DNA from: Ancylobacter sp. Lp-2
GTDB lineage: Bacteria; Pseudomonadota; Alphaproteobacteria; Rhizobiales; Xanthobacteraceae
Direction: 5' to 3'
DNA length: 64,000 nucleotides
Assembly: GCF_020523795.1 (NCBI RefSeq)
Contig: NZ_JAJALI010000003.1
Location: forward strand, 496,001-560,000
The notes under the pieces were generated by a model, which was given only the letters and a program-made list of their open reading frames with translations, made no database searches and was not told the origin of the DNA. Position 1 is the stretch's first letter, and every line of letters begins with the position of its first letter. Positions 27,792 through 38,116 of this stretch are shown in pieces. The position numbers and the translations under genes were made by a program.

Positions 27792-28490
27792 ATGAAACCT
27801 CACCTCGTCTGCCACATGATCACCTCGCTGGACGGCCGCCTGCATCCGAGCGGCTGGAGTCGCAGCCCGGACGGCACGCGCGCGGAGTGGTCCGGCATCT
27901 ATGAACGGCTGCACGAGGCGCTCGACGGCGACGGCTGGATCGTCGGTCGCGTCACCATGGCCGAGATGGCCAAGGGCACGCCGCACCCGCCGGCCGAGAC
28001 CGGCACGGTGGACCGGCGGCGGCATCTCCCGGTGCCGGGCGCGGCGAGCTACGCCATCGCGCTCGACCGGGGCGGCAAGCTGCATTTCGCCGGCTCCACC
28101 CTCGGCGGCGACCCGGTGGTGGTGGTGCTCGGCGGCGACGTGCCCGACAGCCATCTGGCGGAACTGGCGGCCGACGGTATCGGCTATCTGGTGTCCGACG
28201 GGGCGGAACTCGACCTCGCCGCCCTGCTGACCGAGATCGGCCGCCAGCTCGGCATCCGCCGCCTGCTGCTGGAAGGCGGCGCCAACGCCAATGGCGCGTT
28301 CTTCGCCGCCGGGCTGGTGGACGAGGTCAGCCTGCTGCTTTGCCCCGCCCTGGACGGCCGCACCGGCGTCTCCACCATTGTGGAAGCCGGAGACACCGGC
28401 CTTGCCGACAAGGTCGAACTGTCCTTGATATCCTGCGAACCCGCCGGGCACGGTACCCTGCACCTGCGCTACGCCGTCAGGCCGCTCTAG
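27792..28490 (+). CDS. RibD C-terminal/dihydrofolate reductase-like protein
   Basis: A 232-residue reductase domain of the RibD_C family. CHMITSLDGRL at residues 5-15 is the usual opening, then GWIVGRVTMAEM, a VVVLGGDVPDSHLAEL strand and RRLLLEGGANANGAFFAAGLVDEVSLLL, the NADPH-binding glycine loop of the family. There is no deaminase domain, so it is not a riboflavin-pathway RibD. Stand-alone members reduce unidentified small molecules. The start at 27792 is the ATG closest to the conserved N-terminus. Confidence 0.88.
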   Translation: MKPHLVCHMITSLDGRLHPSGWSRSPDGTRAEWSGIYERLHEALDGDGWIVGRVTMAEMAKGTPHPPAETGTVDRRRHLPVPGAASYAIALDRGGKLHFAGSTLGGDPVVVVLGGDVPDSHLAELAADGIGYLVSDGAELDLAALLTEIGRQLGIRRLLLEGGANANGAFFAAGLVDEVSLLLCPALDGRTGVSTIVEAGDTGLADKVELSLISCEPAGHGTLHLRYAVRPL

Positions 28491-28530
28491 CCGTCACCGC
28501 CGCGGGACGGGACACCGGAGGACAGCTGCG

Positions 28531-29796
28531 ATGACCCACGAGGCCGACATCGTCATCCTCGGCGCCGGCGCCGCCGGCACGGGCGCCGCGCGCCGGCTCG
28601 CCGGAACCGGCCTGTCGGTTCTCCTGCTGGAGGCGCTGCCGCGACCGGGCGGCCGGGCGTGGACGCACCAGGCCCCGACGCAGGACGCCGGCGGGCTCGC
28701 GCTCGATCTCGGCTGTGGCTGGCTGCATTCCGGCGACCGCAACCCGTGGACGCGCATCGCCGAGCAGGCCGGCTTCACGGTCGACCGCTCGCCCGCCGCC
28801 TGGGGCCGGCAATATGGCGATCTCGGCATCGCCCCCGAGGATCTCGCCGCCGCGAACCTCGCCTTCGAGGCGTGGAGCGAACGCCTGGCCAATGCCCCGC
28901 CCGCCAGCGATTGCGCCGCCGATGCGCTGGTGGCGGAGGATGCGCGCTGGACCGCCTATCTGCAGGCGCTGAGCGGCTACATCAGCGGCGACGAGATGGA
29001 GCGCATCTCCGCGCGCGACTACGCCACCTATGACGACGCCTCCACCTACATCAACTGGCGGCTGCCGGCCGGCTACGGCACGCTCGTCACCTCGAGCCTG
29101 CCGGCGGAGATTCCCGTCCATCTCGGCACGCCGGTGGAGGCGATCAGGCTGGACGGCGCCGGCGTGGCGCTCGACACGCGCGAGGGCACGCTGCGCTGCC
29201 GCGCCGTCCTCGTCACCGTCTCCACCCATGTGCTGGCCGGCGATACGCTGCGCTGGCCCGCCGCGCTCGATCCGTGGCGCGCGGCGGCGGCGCGCCTGCC
29301 GCTCGGCCGCGACGAGAAGCTGTTCCTGGAGATCGTCGGCGACAGCCCGTTCGAGCCGGAAACCCACCTGCTGGGCGATCTCAACGACCCGCAAACCGGG
29401 ACCTATTACATCCGCCCCTTCGGCCAGCCGGTCATCGAGTGCTTCTTCGGCGGCGCCGGCGCCCGCGCGGTGGAGCGGGACGGCACGCCGGCGGCGTTCG
29501 CCCGCGCCATCGACACGCTCGCGGGCCTGTTCGGCGCCTCGGTGCGGACCTACCTGCGACCGCTCATCGCCTCCGGCTGGGCGGGCGTGCCGAGCATTGG
29601 CGGCGCCTACAGCCATGCGCTGCCCGGTTACGCCGACGCGCGGCGAGAGCTGGCGCGGCCCTTTGACGGACGGGTATTCTTTGCCGGCGAAGCGACCCAT
29701 CCCACCGATTTCTCCACCGCGCACGGCGCCTATCTGAGCGGCGCACGCGCGGCGGAGGAAGCGCTGGCGGCATTGGCGGCGCTCGCGCCACGATAA
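28531..29796 (+). CDS. FAD-dependent amine oxidase family protein
   Basis: A 421-residue flavoprotein. The N-terminal dinucleotide motif is VILGAGAAGTGAARRL, followed by PRPGGRAWTH, the arginine-containing flavin loop, and the C-terminal FAD-capping block FFAGEATHPTDFSTAHGAYL. The order is that of monoamine/polyamine oxidases, which act on amines with oxygen. No signal peptide is present. It follows the RibD-like gene by 40 bases and may share its transcript. It converges on the MFS gene 12 bases downstream. Confidence 0.9.
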   Translation: MTHEADIVILGAGAAGTGAARRLAGTGLSVLLLEALPRPGGRAWTHQAPTQDAGGLALDLGCGWLHSGDRNPWTRIAEQAGFTVDRSPAAWGRQYGDLGIAPEDLAAANLAFEAWSERLANAPPASDCAADALVAEDARWTAYLQALSGYISGDEMERISARDYATYDDASTYINWRLPAGYGTLVTSSLPAEIPVHLGTPVEAIRLDGAGVALDTREGTLRCRAVLVTVSTHVLAGDTLRWPAALDPWRAAAARLPLGRDEKLFLEIVGDSPFEPETHLLGDLNDPQTGTYYIRPFGQPVIECFFGGAGARAVERDGTPAAFARAIDTLAGLFGASVRTYLRPLIASGWAGVPSIGGAYSHALPGYADARRELARPFDGRVFFAGEATHPTDFSTAHGAYLSGARAAEEALAALAALAPR

Positions 29797-29808
29797 GGCG
29801 CGGCCTTC

Positions 29809-31146
29809 TCAGGCCTTGGCGCGCCCGTCCGACAGCAGCCGGCAGCACAGGAGGCTGCCGATGCAGCCGAGCGCGATCACCCAGGTCATCGGCCGGGGCG
29901 TGCCGTCGGCGAGCAAGCCGACCAGCGCCGAGCCGATTATGCCGCTGCCATAGTGGATGGCGCCGATCAGCGCCGAGACCGCGCCGGCGCGGCGGGCGGA
30001 GCCGCCGAGCGCGCCGGCGATCGAGTTGGCGACGATGAAGCCGGTGGTCGACACGAACAGGAACAGCGGCACGAACAGCCCCCATAGCCCGCCCCAGTCG
30101 GCCGAGGCGATGCCGGCCAGCAGCAGGCCCGACGCCGTCGCCGCCACGATGCCGCCGACCAGGATTCGGTCGCTGCCGAGCCGCATCACCAGCCGCGCAT
30201 TGATCATGTTGGTCGCCATGATGCCGACGATGCCGGCGGCGAACAGCACGCCGTAGAGCCCGGCCGGCACATGGTGATAGGTGATGTAGGCGAAGGGCGT
30301 GCCGGCGATATAGGCGAACATCGCGGCATAGAAGAAGCCGCCGGCGCCGGCATAGCCGAGCAGCCGCCGCTCGCGCAGCAGCGCGCCATAGCCACGCAGC
30401 GCCCGCCCGAGCGGGGCCGGGTTGCGCTGCGCCGCCGGCAGGGTCTCGGGCAATCGCGCCACCGCGCCGAGCGTGACGAAGCCGACCACGACCAGGAACC
30501 AGAAGATCGCGTGCCAGCCGGCAAAGGCAAGGATCTGCCCGCCGAGCAGCGGGCCGATCAGCGGCGCGATCGCCATCACCGTCATCAGCGTCGACATCAT
30601 CTGCGCCGCGCGCGGTCCCTCATAGAGATCGCGCACCATGGCGCGGCCCAGCACCACGCCGGCGCTGGCACCGACCGCCTGCACCACCCGCCAGCCGATC
30701 ATGCTCCACGCATCGAAGGACAGCGCGCAGCCGGCCGAGCCGATGATGAACAGCACCAGCCCGATGGCGACCGGCAGCCGGCGGCCGTGGCGGTCGCTGA
30801 TCGGCCCCCAGAGCAGCTGGCCGAGGCTGAAGCCGATCAGATAGCCGGAGACCGTCAGCTCGATGGTGCCGCTGTCGGCGCCGAGCGCCCGGCCCATCTC
30901 CGGCATGGCCGGCAGATAGAGATCGGTGGAGACCGAGGCGAAGCCCATCAGCGCGCTCAGCGTGCCGAGCACGCGCCAGCCATGGCGTGCCGCCTCGGTG
31001 CGCGCCGGCGGGCTGGAGCCGACCTCGGCTGCCGCCTCGGTGGCGTCGCCGGGGAAAATGTCCGCCGCCGGCTGGGCTTCCTCGCTCAGGGAGGCATCCG
31101 TATCGGAGGCATCGGTGTCGCCCGCTGCCGGTCGGCCTTCGAACAT
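29809..31146 (-). CDS. Bcr/CflA-type MFS multidrug exporter
   Basis: A 445-residue, 12-span exporter. TDLYLPAMPEMGRALG and GPISDRHGRR are the Bcr/CflA signatures, preceded by an acidic, Pro/Ala-rich cytoplasmic leader of about 55 residues that is longer than usual. Members expel bicyclomycin, chloramphenicol, sulfonamides and other compounds. The ATG at 31146 lies five bases after the SDR stop; a TTG overlapping that stop is a less likely start. It is the last gene of a minus-strand run with the SDR, flavodoxin and aldo/keto reductase. Confidence 0.9.
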   Translation of the reverse strand: MFEGRPAAGDTDASDTDASLSEEAQPAADIFPGDATEAAAEVGSSPPARTEAARHGWRVLGTLSALMGFASVSTDLYLPAMPEMGRALGADSGTIELTVSGYLIGFSLGQLLWGPISDRHGRRLPVAIGLVLFIIGSAGCALSFDAWSMIGWRVVQAVGASAGVVLGRAMVRDLYEGPRAAQMMSTLMTVMAIAPLIGPLLGGQILAFAGWHAIFWFLVVVGFVTLGAVARLPETLPAAQRNPAPLGRALRGYGALLRERRLLGYAGAGGFFYAAMFAYIAGTPFAYITYHHVPAGLYGVLFAAGIVGIMATNMINARLVMRLGSDRILVGGIVAATASGLLLAGIASADWGGLWGLFVPLFLFVSTTGFIVANSIAGALGGSARRAGAVSALIGAIHYGSGIIGSALVGLLADGTPRPMTWVIALGCIGSLLCCRLLSDGRAKA

Positions 31147-31151
31147 AGGCG

Positions 31152-31892
31152 TCAAAGCTCCTGGGCCGTGGGCCGGAACAGGATCTCGTTGATGTCGACC
31201 TCCTCCGGCTGGCTGATCGCGAACGCGACGATCCGCGCGAAATTCTCCGCCGGAATGGCGACAGCCTCATAGAAATCCTGGATACCCCGGGCGACGTCGG
31301 CCTCGGTGATGCTCTGCGGCAGTTCGGACTGCACCGCGCCGGGGGAAATGATGGTGGTGCGGATGTTGTAGGGCTTCACCTCTTGGCGCAACCCCTCCGA
31401 AAGCATGCGCACCGCCGCCTTGGTCGCGGCATAGACCGCGCTGCCGGGACGCACCTTGTGGCCGGCGACCGAGGACACGTTGATGATGTGTCCGCTCTTC
31501 TGCCGCGTCATGTGCGGCAGGGCGGCGGCGATGCCGTAGAGCACGCCCTTGAGGTTGACGTCGATCATCCGGTCCCAGTCGGCGATCTTGCCGCGCTCCA
31601 GCGGCGAGTGCGGCATGAGGCCGGCATTGTTGAGGATGACGTCGATGCGCCCATGCGCGGCGACCGCCGCGTCGACGAGGCGCTTCACCTGTTCGGCGTC
31701 GGTGACGTCGGTCTCGACGGCGGCCGCCGCCGGCAGCCCCAGCTCTCCGGCCAGCGCCTGCAGCCGGTCGAGCCGCCGCGCGCCCAGCACCAGCTTGGCC
31801 CCTTCCGAGGCCAGATGGCGGGCGGTCGCCTCGCCGAGGCCGCTGCTGGCGCCGGTGATGACGACCACCTTGCCGTGAATAGAGTTGCTCAT
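31152..31892 (-). CDS. SDR family oxidoreductase
   Basis: A 246-residue classical short-chain dehydrogenase. TGASSGLG is near residue 13, then NNAGLMP, NVSSVAG and the catalytic YAATKAAVR. The C-terminus [14 protein letters not shown] is typical of the YdfG-like NADP-dependent group that reduces aldehydes, ketones and hydroxy acids. GGAG six bases before the ATG at 31892 selects that start over one four codons upstream. It sits between the flavodoxin and the drug exporter on one transcript. Confidence 0.92.
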   Translation of the reverse strand: MSNSIHGKVVVITGASSGLGEATARHLASEGAKLVLGARRLDRLQALAGELGLPAAAAVETDVTDAEQVKRLVDAAVAAHGRIDVILNNAGLMPHSPLERGKIADWDRMIDVNLKGVLYGIAAALPHMTRQKSGHIINVSSVAGHKVRPGSAVYAATKAAVRMLSEGLRQEVKPYNIRTTIISPGAVQSELPQSITEADVARGIQDFYEAVAIPAENFARIVAFAISQPEEVDINEILFRPTAQEL

Positions 31893-31952
31893 TTCAAGCT
31901 CCATGATGTTGTCGCCGAACAGGCTATCGCAGAACGCCTCATCGCCGGCCGG

Positions 31953-32549
31953 TCATCGGTCGATGGCGAGCCCGCCCATCCAGCTTGTGACCTGCGCCAG
32001 CGTTTCGCGCTCCTGATCCTGCCGCAGCGTGAAAGCGTCGAGAAGCCGCGCGCCGGGCGCGTGCTCGGCCACCACCTGCACGCTGCTGCCCGGTCCGTAG
32101 CCGCCATGGGTGATGAACGGCACCAGCGTCTTGCCGGAAAGGTCGTGGGCGGCGAGGAAGGAACGCACCGCCGCCGGCGCGGTGGTGCCCCAGATCGGAA
32201 AGCCGAGGAACACGACGTCATAGGCGTCGAGGCTCGGCAGCGTCGCCGCGAGCGGCGGCCGGTAGCCGGCCTGCCGCTCCCGCTCCGCCTGCCGCACCGT
32301 GGCCTCGTAGTCGTCGGGATAGGGCTCGGCGGTGCGGATCTCGAACAGCGCCGCGCCATAGGCAAGCTGGATCTGCCGGGCGACTACCCGCGTATTGCCG
32401 GTCCGCGAGTAATAGGCGACCAGCACGCGACCGCCGCCTGCCGCCGGGATGGCGGCGTGCGCGTGGTTGCGGCCGGCCTCGGCCGTCAATGACAGCAGCA
32501 GCGCGGCGGTCAACGCGCCGCGCCGCGAGAAGGCATCCTTGTCCGCCAT
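31953..32549 (-). CDS. Flavodoxin-like protein with Tat-like signal
   Basis: A 198-residue protein. The first 33 residues carry SRRGALTAALLLSL, a twin-arginine-like export signal ending around AHA-A. The mature part is a flavodoxin: FMN phosphate loop YYSRTGNTRVVARQI, then LGFPIWGTTAPAAVRSFL and FITHGGYGPGSS. Flavodoxins are normally cytoplasmic one-electron carriers, so an exported version loaded with FMN before transport is unusual but recurs in LysR/aldo-keto reductase clusters. The next gene upstream is the aldo/keto reductase. Confidence 0.88.
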   Translation of the reverse strand: MADKDAFSRRGALTAALLLSLTAEAGRNHAHAAIPAAGGGRVLVAYYSRTGNTRVVARQIQLAYGAALFEIRTAEPYPDDYEATVRQAERERQAGYRPPLAATLPSLDAYDVVFLGFPIWGTTAPAAVRSFLAAHDLSGKTLVPFITHGGYGPGSSVQVVAEHAPGARLLDAFTLRQDQERETLAQVTSWMGGLAIDR

Positions 32550-32567
32550 CGGCCGGACCTCTGTGCG

Positions 32568-33560
<993 letters not shown>

Positions 33561-33671
33561 TCATCCTCCAGCACGCGCGGATGATCCGCGGCTGTGGTTC
33601 GATGCAAAGATAGGCCGGGGCGGGGCAAGCGATTAGCCGCAATAAATCGCATGCAGTCATATCCAGGAATC

Positions 33672-33704
33672 ATAAATCCGGGCGGAGGCAATCCCCCCGC
33701 CCGG
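33672..33704 (-). terminator. Terminator after the DhaL gene
   Basis: CCGGGCGG pairs perfectly with CCGCCCGG over an 11-base loop (33678-33685 with 33697-33704). On the minus strand it is followed by ATTTAT. It lies 25 bases after the DhaL stop, so it likely ends the long kinase-transporter operon. Confidence 0.6.
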
Positions 33705-33728
33705 CGATCCCTGCTTTCAAGCCCCCGC

Positions 33729-34367
33729 TCAGCCGGCGACGTAGCCGCTCATCGCCTTGACGAGGAACACGCCGACGGTGGCGCCGGCATCCTGCAGGCC
33801 CACCGTCTGCTCCTGGAAGACGGCCGCCTTGCCGTGCTGCGCCTTCATGGTCTTGGTGCGCTCCAGCGCCGCCTCGGCCTCATCCGCCGCCGCCGCCATC
33901 GCCGGGGCGAGCGCCGCGCCGCTGGCAGCCTGCGCCTCCAGCACCCCGGCGACCGGATCGAGCACGTCGAGGATGGTCTTGTCGCCGAGCTTCGCCTTGC
34001 CGCGCTCGGCGATGCCGGTGGCATAGGCGCGCCAGAAGGCAGCCGCCTCGGCGGTGCCGATGGCGTCCTTGCCCTCCAGCGCCTTGGCGCCGCGCAGGAA
34101 GCCGGTGGCGGTGAGCGTGCCCATGGTGGAGGGCGCGGTCTTCGCCATGATGGCGCCGGCCGAGCGCAGCAGCTTGGTCAGCCCCGCCGCCGCGCCCTCG
34201 GCCGCCACCGTGTCGTAGGCGGCGGCGAAGGACTTCGACATGGTGATGCCGAGATCGCTGTCGCCGACCTTGCCGTCGAGCGCGATCAGGAAGTCGCGCT
34301 CGGCGGCGAACAGGTCGCGCCAGCTCTGGAACAGGCCGATCAGTTCGTCGGCACGGATCGCATCCAT
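33729..34367 (-). CDS. dhaL: Dihydroxyacetone kinase subunit DhaL
   Basis: A 212-residue all-helical DhaL subunit, which binds the nucleotide and passes phosphate to the substrate held by DhaK. The Mg-nucleotide motif is LDGKVGDSDLGITM: aspartates D31, D36 and D38 are kept, but the histidine that usually follows (GDxDHG) is leucine 39. APSTMGTLTATGFLRG and the helix near KAKLGDKTILDVLDP match the family. No DhaM phosphotransferase subunit is nearby, so ATP is the more likely donor. It starts 11 bases after the DhaK stop. Confidence 0.92.
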   Translation of the reverse strand: MDAIRADELIGLFQSWRDLFAAERDFLIALDGKVGDSDLGITMSKSFAAAYDTVAAEGAAAGLTKLLRSAGAIMAKTAPSTMGTLTATGFLRGAKALEGKDAIGTAEAAAFWRAYATGIAERGKAKLGDKTILDVLDPVAGVLEAQAASGAALAPAMAAAADEAEAALERTKTMKAQHGKAAVFQEQTVGLQDAGATVGVFLVKAMSGYVAG

Positions 34368-34378
34368 TCTCGCGCTCC

Positions 34379-35380
34379 TCAGGCCGTGTAGTGGGCGAAG
34401 AACGGCGTGTTCACCGGCGCCGCAACCAGAGGGTCGAGCTCGGCGTCGAGCTTCAGCACCGAGATCGAGGCGCCCGCCATCTCCATGGCGGTGGCGAACT
34501 CGCCGATCCAGACGTACTTCACCTTGGAGCCCCTCGCCTCGAACAGCTGCGAGACGCGGCGGAACAGGATGTAGAGCTCTTCCTTCGGCGTGCCGCCGAG
34601 GCCGTTGACCAGCACAGCAAACTCGTCGCCCTTGCCGGCCGGCAGCTCGGCGAACACCCGCTCCATCATCTCGTCGACGACGGCGTCGGCCGGGGCGAGC
34701 TTCTTGCGGCTGATGCCGGGCTCCCCATGGATGCCCATGCCGATCTCCATCTCGTCCTCGCCGACCGAGAAGGTAGCGTGGCCGATTTCCGGCACCACGC
34801 AGCTCGACAGCGCGACGCCGATGGTGCGCACATTGGCCCGCGCCTTGTCGGCGAGGCGGGTCACCTCGTCGAGCGACAGCCCGTTCGCCGCCGCCGCGCC
34901 GGCCGCCTTGTAGACGAAGAAGATGCCGGCGACGCCTCGACGCTTGTGCTCCTCGCCGACCACGGAAGAGGCGATGTCGTCATTGCCGATCACCTGCTTC
35001 ACCGTGATGCCGTCAATGTCGGCGAGCTCGGCGGCCATGTCGAAATTGATGATGTCGCCGGTGTAGTTACCGTAGATGTAGAGAACGCCGGCGCCCTGGT
35101 CGATGTACTTGGTCACTTCGTGCATCTGGTCGGCGCTCGGCGACTGGAACACGCCGCCCACCGCGCAGCCGTCCAGCATGTTGTCGCCGACATAGCCGAG
35201 GAACAGCGGCAGGTGCCCCGAGCCGCCGCCGGTGGCGATGCCGACCTTGCCGGCCTTGGGCTTGGCGACGACGAGGCAGCGCTTGTCGTCGTTGACATAG
35301 GTCACCTGGGGATGAGCCCGGTAGATGCCCTCGAGCATCTCGTCGACGAAGTCAGCCGGATCGTTGAGAAACTTCTTCAT
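34379..35380 (-). CDS. dhaK: Dihydroxyacetone kinase subunit DhaK
   Basis: A 333-residue DhaK subunit, which covalently holds a short ketose as a hemiaminal on a histidine. H218 (MGIHGEPG), H56 (GGGSGH) and D109 (YTGDI) are at exactly the positions of the catalytic residues of E. coli DhaK. The ATG at 35380 follows GAGGA and gives the normal family start; a long open frame upstream is spurious. It is followed by DhaL and preceded by a two-permease sugar importer on the same strand, so the imported compound is probably dihydroxyacetone, a tetrulose or a related ketose. Confidence 0.94.
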   Translation of the reverse strand: MKKFLNDPADFVDEMLEGIYRAHPQVTYVNDDKRCLVVAKPKAGKVGIATGGGSGHLPLFLGYVGDNMLDGCAVGGVFQSPSADQMHEVTKYIDQGAGVLYIYGNYTGDIINFDMAAELADIDGITVKQVIGNDDIASSVVGEEHKRRGVAGIFFVYKAAGAAAANGLSLDEVTRLADKARANVRTIGVALSSCVVPEIGHATFSVGEDEMEIGMGIHGEPGISRKKLAPADAVVDEMMERVFAELPAGKGDEFAVLVNGLGGTPKEELYILFRRVSQLFEARGSKVKYVWIGEFATAMEMAGASISVLKLDAELDPLVAAPVNTPFFAHYTA

Positions 35381-35448
35381 CTCGGTCCTCTTGGGCTCGA
35401 AGCTTTGGCGTGTCGGTGAAGCGCGCCTTGGACGCGCGTCTTCGGGAG

Positions 35449-36480
35449 TCAGTTCTTCTTCTGGCAGAACACGAAGAAGGCGGCGGCGAGCAGGATGAAG
35501 CCGCCGACCACGACGCGCTGCCAGGTGGAGGGAATGCCGACCATCACCAGCACGCTGTTCACCACCACCACCAGCAGCACGCCGAGCAGCGTGCCGATCA
35601 CGGTGCCGGTGCCGCCGGTGATGCGGGCACCGCCGAGCACCACGGCGGCGATGACGTTGATCTCGGTGCCGACGAGGTCGAACGGGTTCGACTGCCGGTT
35701 GGCGGCGGTGTGGATGATGCCGGCAAGGCCGGCGAGCGCGCCGGCATAGGCGAACATGAAGATGTGGATGGTGCGCAGGCTGTAGCCGAGCCGCTCCGCC
35801 ACATTGGCGTTGCCGCCGATGGCGAAGATGGCGCGCCCCATCAGCGTGCGGTTCAGCATCCACCAGGTCACCAGCGCCGCCGCCGGCAGCACCAGGAAGT
35901 AGAACGGCAGGGTGATGGTGCGCCCATCCGCCGATTCGAACTGGAACAGCGGCAGCCGGCCGAAGGCGCCCATGGTGGGGGGCAGCGACATGATCCATAC
36001 CGTGCCGATGAAGGCCAGCAGTATGCCGCGGAACAGATACTGCGTGCCGATGGTCACGATCAGCGACGGCACCTTGAGGTAATGCACCAGAAGCCCGTTG
36101 ACGACGCCGAGCAGCGCCCCGCCGGCCGTCGCCGCCACCAGCACCAGCGCGATCGGCGCGTCCGGCCAGTGGTTCTTCACCAGCAGCGTCATCGAATACA
36201 TGGTGAAGGCGGCGATGGCGGTGAACGACACATCGATGCCGCCGGCCGCCAGGATGATGAACACGCCGAGCGCGAACAGCCCCATCACCACGCTGGCGCG
36301 GCCGATATCGACCAGCGAGGATGGCTGGAGGAAGGCCGGGTTGATGATCGACACCGCCACGCAGATCGCCACCAGCAGCGCCAGCGTGATGAGCTCCGGG
36401 CGCCGGCGCACCAGCGCCAGCAGCGAATTGGGCCTGGCGACCGGCACGGCGGCGCTCTCGGTGAGATGCGTGGCGCTCAT
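35449..36480 (-). CDS. Sugar ABC transporter permease 2 of the kinase operon
   Basis: A 343-residue CUT2-class permease with about ten spans and the usual LAAGGIDVSFTAIAAF, GTQYLFRGILLAF and GGARITGGTGTVIGTLLG blocks. Its start overlaps the ATPase stop by four bases. With the other permease of this operon (39252-40247) it probably forms a heterodimeric channel, as LsrC/LsrD do. Confidence 0.94.
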   Translation of the reverse strand: MSATHLTESAAVPVARPNSLLALVRRRPELITLALLVAICVAVSIINPAFLQPSSLVDIGRASVVMGLFALGVFIILAAGGIDVSFTAIAAFTMYSMTLLVKNHWPDAPIALVLVAATAGGALLGVVNGLLVHYLKVPSLIVTIGTQYLFRGILLAFIGTVWIMSLPPTMGAFGRLPLFQFESADGRTITLPFYFLVLPAAALVTWWMLNRTLMGRAIFAIGGNANVAERLGYSLRTIHIFMFAYAGALAGLAGIIHTAANRQSNPFDLVGTEINVIAAVVLGGARITGGTGTVIGTLLGVLLVVVVNSVLVMVGIPSTWQRVVVGGFILLAAAFFVFCQKKN

Positions 36481-38060
36481 CGAGCGGTCTCCGTGTTCAC
36501 GGCGGGTTTGGAGACCAGCATGGCCTTGTACAGCTGGTCCTCGTCCGTCTCGCGGGCGTCGTATTCGGCGACGACGCGGCCATTGTTCATTACCAGGATG
36601 CGATCGCAGTTCTGCAGCAGCTCCGGCAGGTCGTCGCTGACGATGACGAGGCCCATGCCGGCCTCGGCGAGCTGCTGGATGACGCGGTAGATCGTGTCCT
36701 TGGAGCCGACATCGACGCCCACCGTCGGGCCGTGCAGCACCAGGAGCTTGGGCAGGATCGACAGCCAGCGGCCGATCAGCACCCGCTGCTGGTTGCCGCC
36801 GGACAGCGCGCCGACCGGCAGGTCGAGATTGCGGGTGTTCAGCCGCATGTCCTGCGACAGCTTGTCGGCGAGCGCGCGGCCCTTGGCCTTGTCGACGACA
36901 CCGAAGCCGTTGGCGAGGTCGCGCACCACCAGGGCGATCTCGTTCTCGAAGATCGACTTGTCGAGGAACAGCCCTTCAGCCAGCCGGTCCTCCGGCACAT
37001 AGCCGATGCCGAGCCGGATCGCCCCGGAGGGATGGCGGACCTTCTCCACCTTGCCGTCGATGCGGACGCTGCCGCCCGTCGCCGGCATCACCCCGGCGAT
37101 CGCCATGGCGAGTTCGTTGCGGCCGGAATCGGCGAGGCCGGTAATGCCGAGGATCTCGCCCTTGCGGACGGAGAAGCTGACGTCGCGTACATTGGGCGGC
37201 AGCGACAGGCCATTGGCGGCGAAGAGTTCGCCGTCCATCGGCGCGCCGGTGCGGTAGCGCTCGGCGTCGATCCGGCGGCCGGTCATCAGCTCGGCGAGCC
37301 GCTGCTTGGTGTAGTTGGCGAGCGGGCCCTGCTCGACGCACTGGCCGTCGCGGAACACGATGGCATGGCCGCCGATGCGGTAGCACTCGTCGAGCTTGTG
37401 GGTGACGAACAGCACCGCCACGCCTTCCGAGCGCAGCCGCTCCACCACATTGATGAGGTTGTCGACCTCGCGGCGGGTCAGCGAGGTGGTCGGCTCGTCC
37501 ATGATCACCATCTTCGCCTTGGTGGCGATGGCGCGGGCGATGGCGACCAGCTGGCGCTGCGCCAGCGGCAGGTCGGAGACGATGGTGCCGAGGAAGCCGC
37601 GGTCGCTCGGCAGGCCGACGGTCGCGAGCGCCGCCGCGGCGGTCTCGCGCAGGCGGGTGCGGTCGAACAGCCGCGCCAGCCGGCCGCCGCTGGCGACCAG
37701 TTGCTCGTTGAGCGCGACGTTCTCCGCCACCGTGAGGTTCGGCAGCAGCGAGAGGTCCTGATAGACGGTCTCGATCCCGGCGCTCAGCGACTGGATGGCG
37801 GTCAGCGAGTGGTAGACCTTGCCTTCGAGGACGATCTCGCCCTCGTCCGGGGCGTGGGCGCCGGACATGATCTTGATGACGGTGCTCTTGCCACAGCCAT
37901 TCTCGCCGAGCAGGTGATAGGCCTCGCCCGGCTCGATGGTGAAGCCGACGCCGCGCAGCGCGTGCACGCCGCCGAAGCGCTTATGGATGCCGCGCAGTTC
38001 GAGGAACGCATCCACCTTGGAGGCGGCGTCCGGCCGGGGCAGTGCTGAAACATGGGACAC
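36477..38060 (-). CDS. Sugar ABC transporter ATP-binding protein of the kinase operon
   Basis: A 527-residue double ATPase of the RbsA/LsrA type. The first domain has Walker A LGENGCGKST and the DEPTTSLTRREVDNL region; the second has GLADSGRNELAMAI in place of a P-loop and an intact GALSGGNQQR. In the second Walker B the acidic pair is altered: LLVLHGPTVGVDVGS has HGP where relatives have DEP, as occurs in some two-permease transporters. It energises import by the two flanking permeases. The four-base overlap with the downstream permease gene indicates coupling. Confidence 0.94.
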   Translation of the reverse strand: MSHVSALPRPDAASKVDAFLELRGIHKRFGGVHALRGVGFTIEPGEAYHLLGENGCGKSTVIKIMSGAHAPDEGEIVLEGKVYHSLTAIQSLSAGIETVYQDLSLLPNLTVAENVALNEQLVASGGRLARLFDRTRLRETAAAALATVGLPSDRGFLGTIVSDLPLAQRQLVAIARAIATKAKMVIMDEPTTSLTRREVDNLINVVERLRSEGVAVLFVTHKLDECYRIGGHAIVFRDGQCVEQGPLANYTKQRLAELMTGRRIDAERYRTGAPMDGELFAANGLSLPPNVRDVSFSVRKGEILGITGLADSGRNELAMAIAGVMPATGGSVRIDGKVEKVRHPSGAIRLGIGYVPEDRLAEGLFLDKSIFENEIALVVRDLANGFGVVDKAKGRALADKLSQDMRLNTRNLDLPVGALSGGNQQRVLIGRWLSILPKLLVLHGPTVGVDVGSKDTIYRVIQQLAEAGMGLVIVSDDLPELLQNCDRILVMNNGRVVAEYDARETDEDQLYKAMLVSKPAVNTETAR

Positions 38061-38116
38061 GGGCGATCCCCTTCACCGATTGGCGGGCGTGGCGCGAAAC
38101 TGCGCGTTCGGGAGAT

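Noticed and set aside
35381-35998. N-terminal extension of DhaK by ~200 residues
   Set aside because: It is a shadow of the permease gene; ATG 35380 has a ribosome site and starts the known domain.
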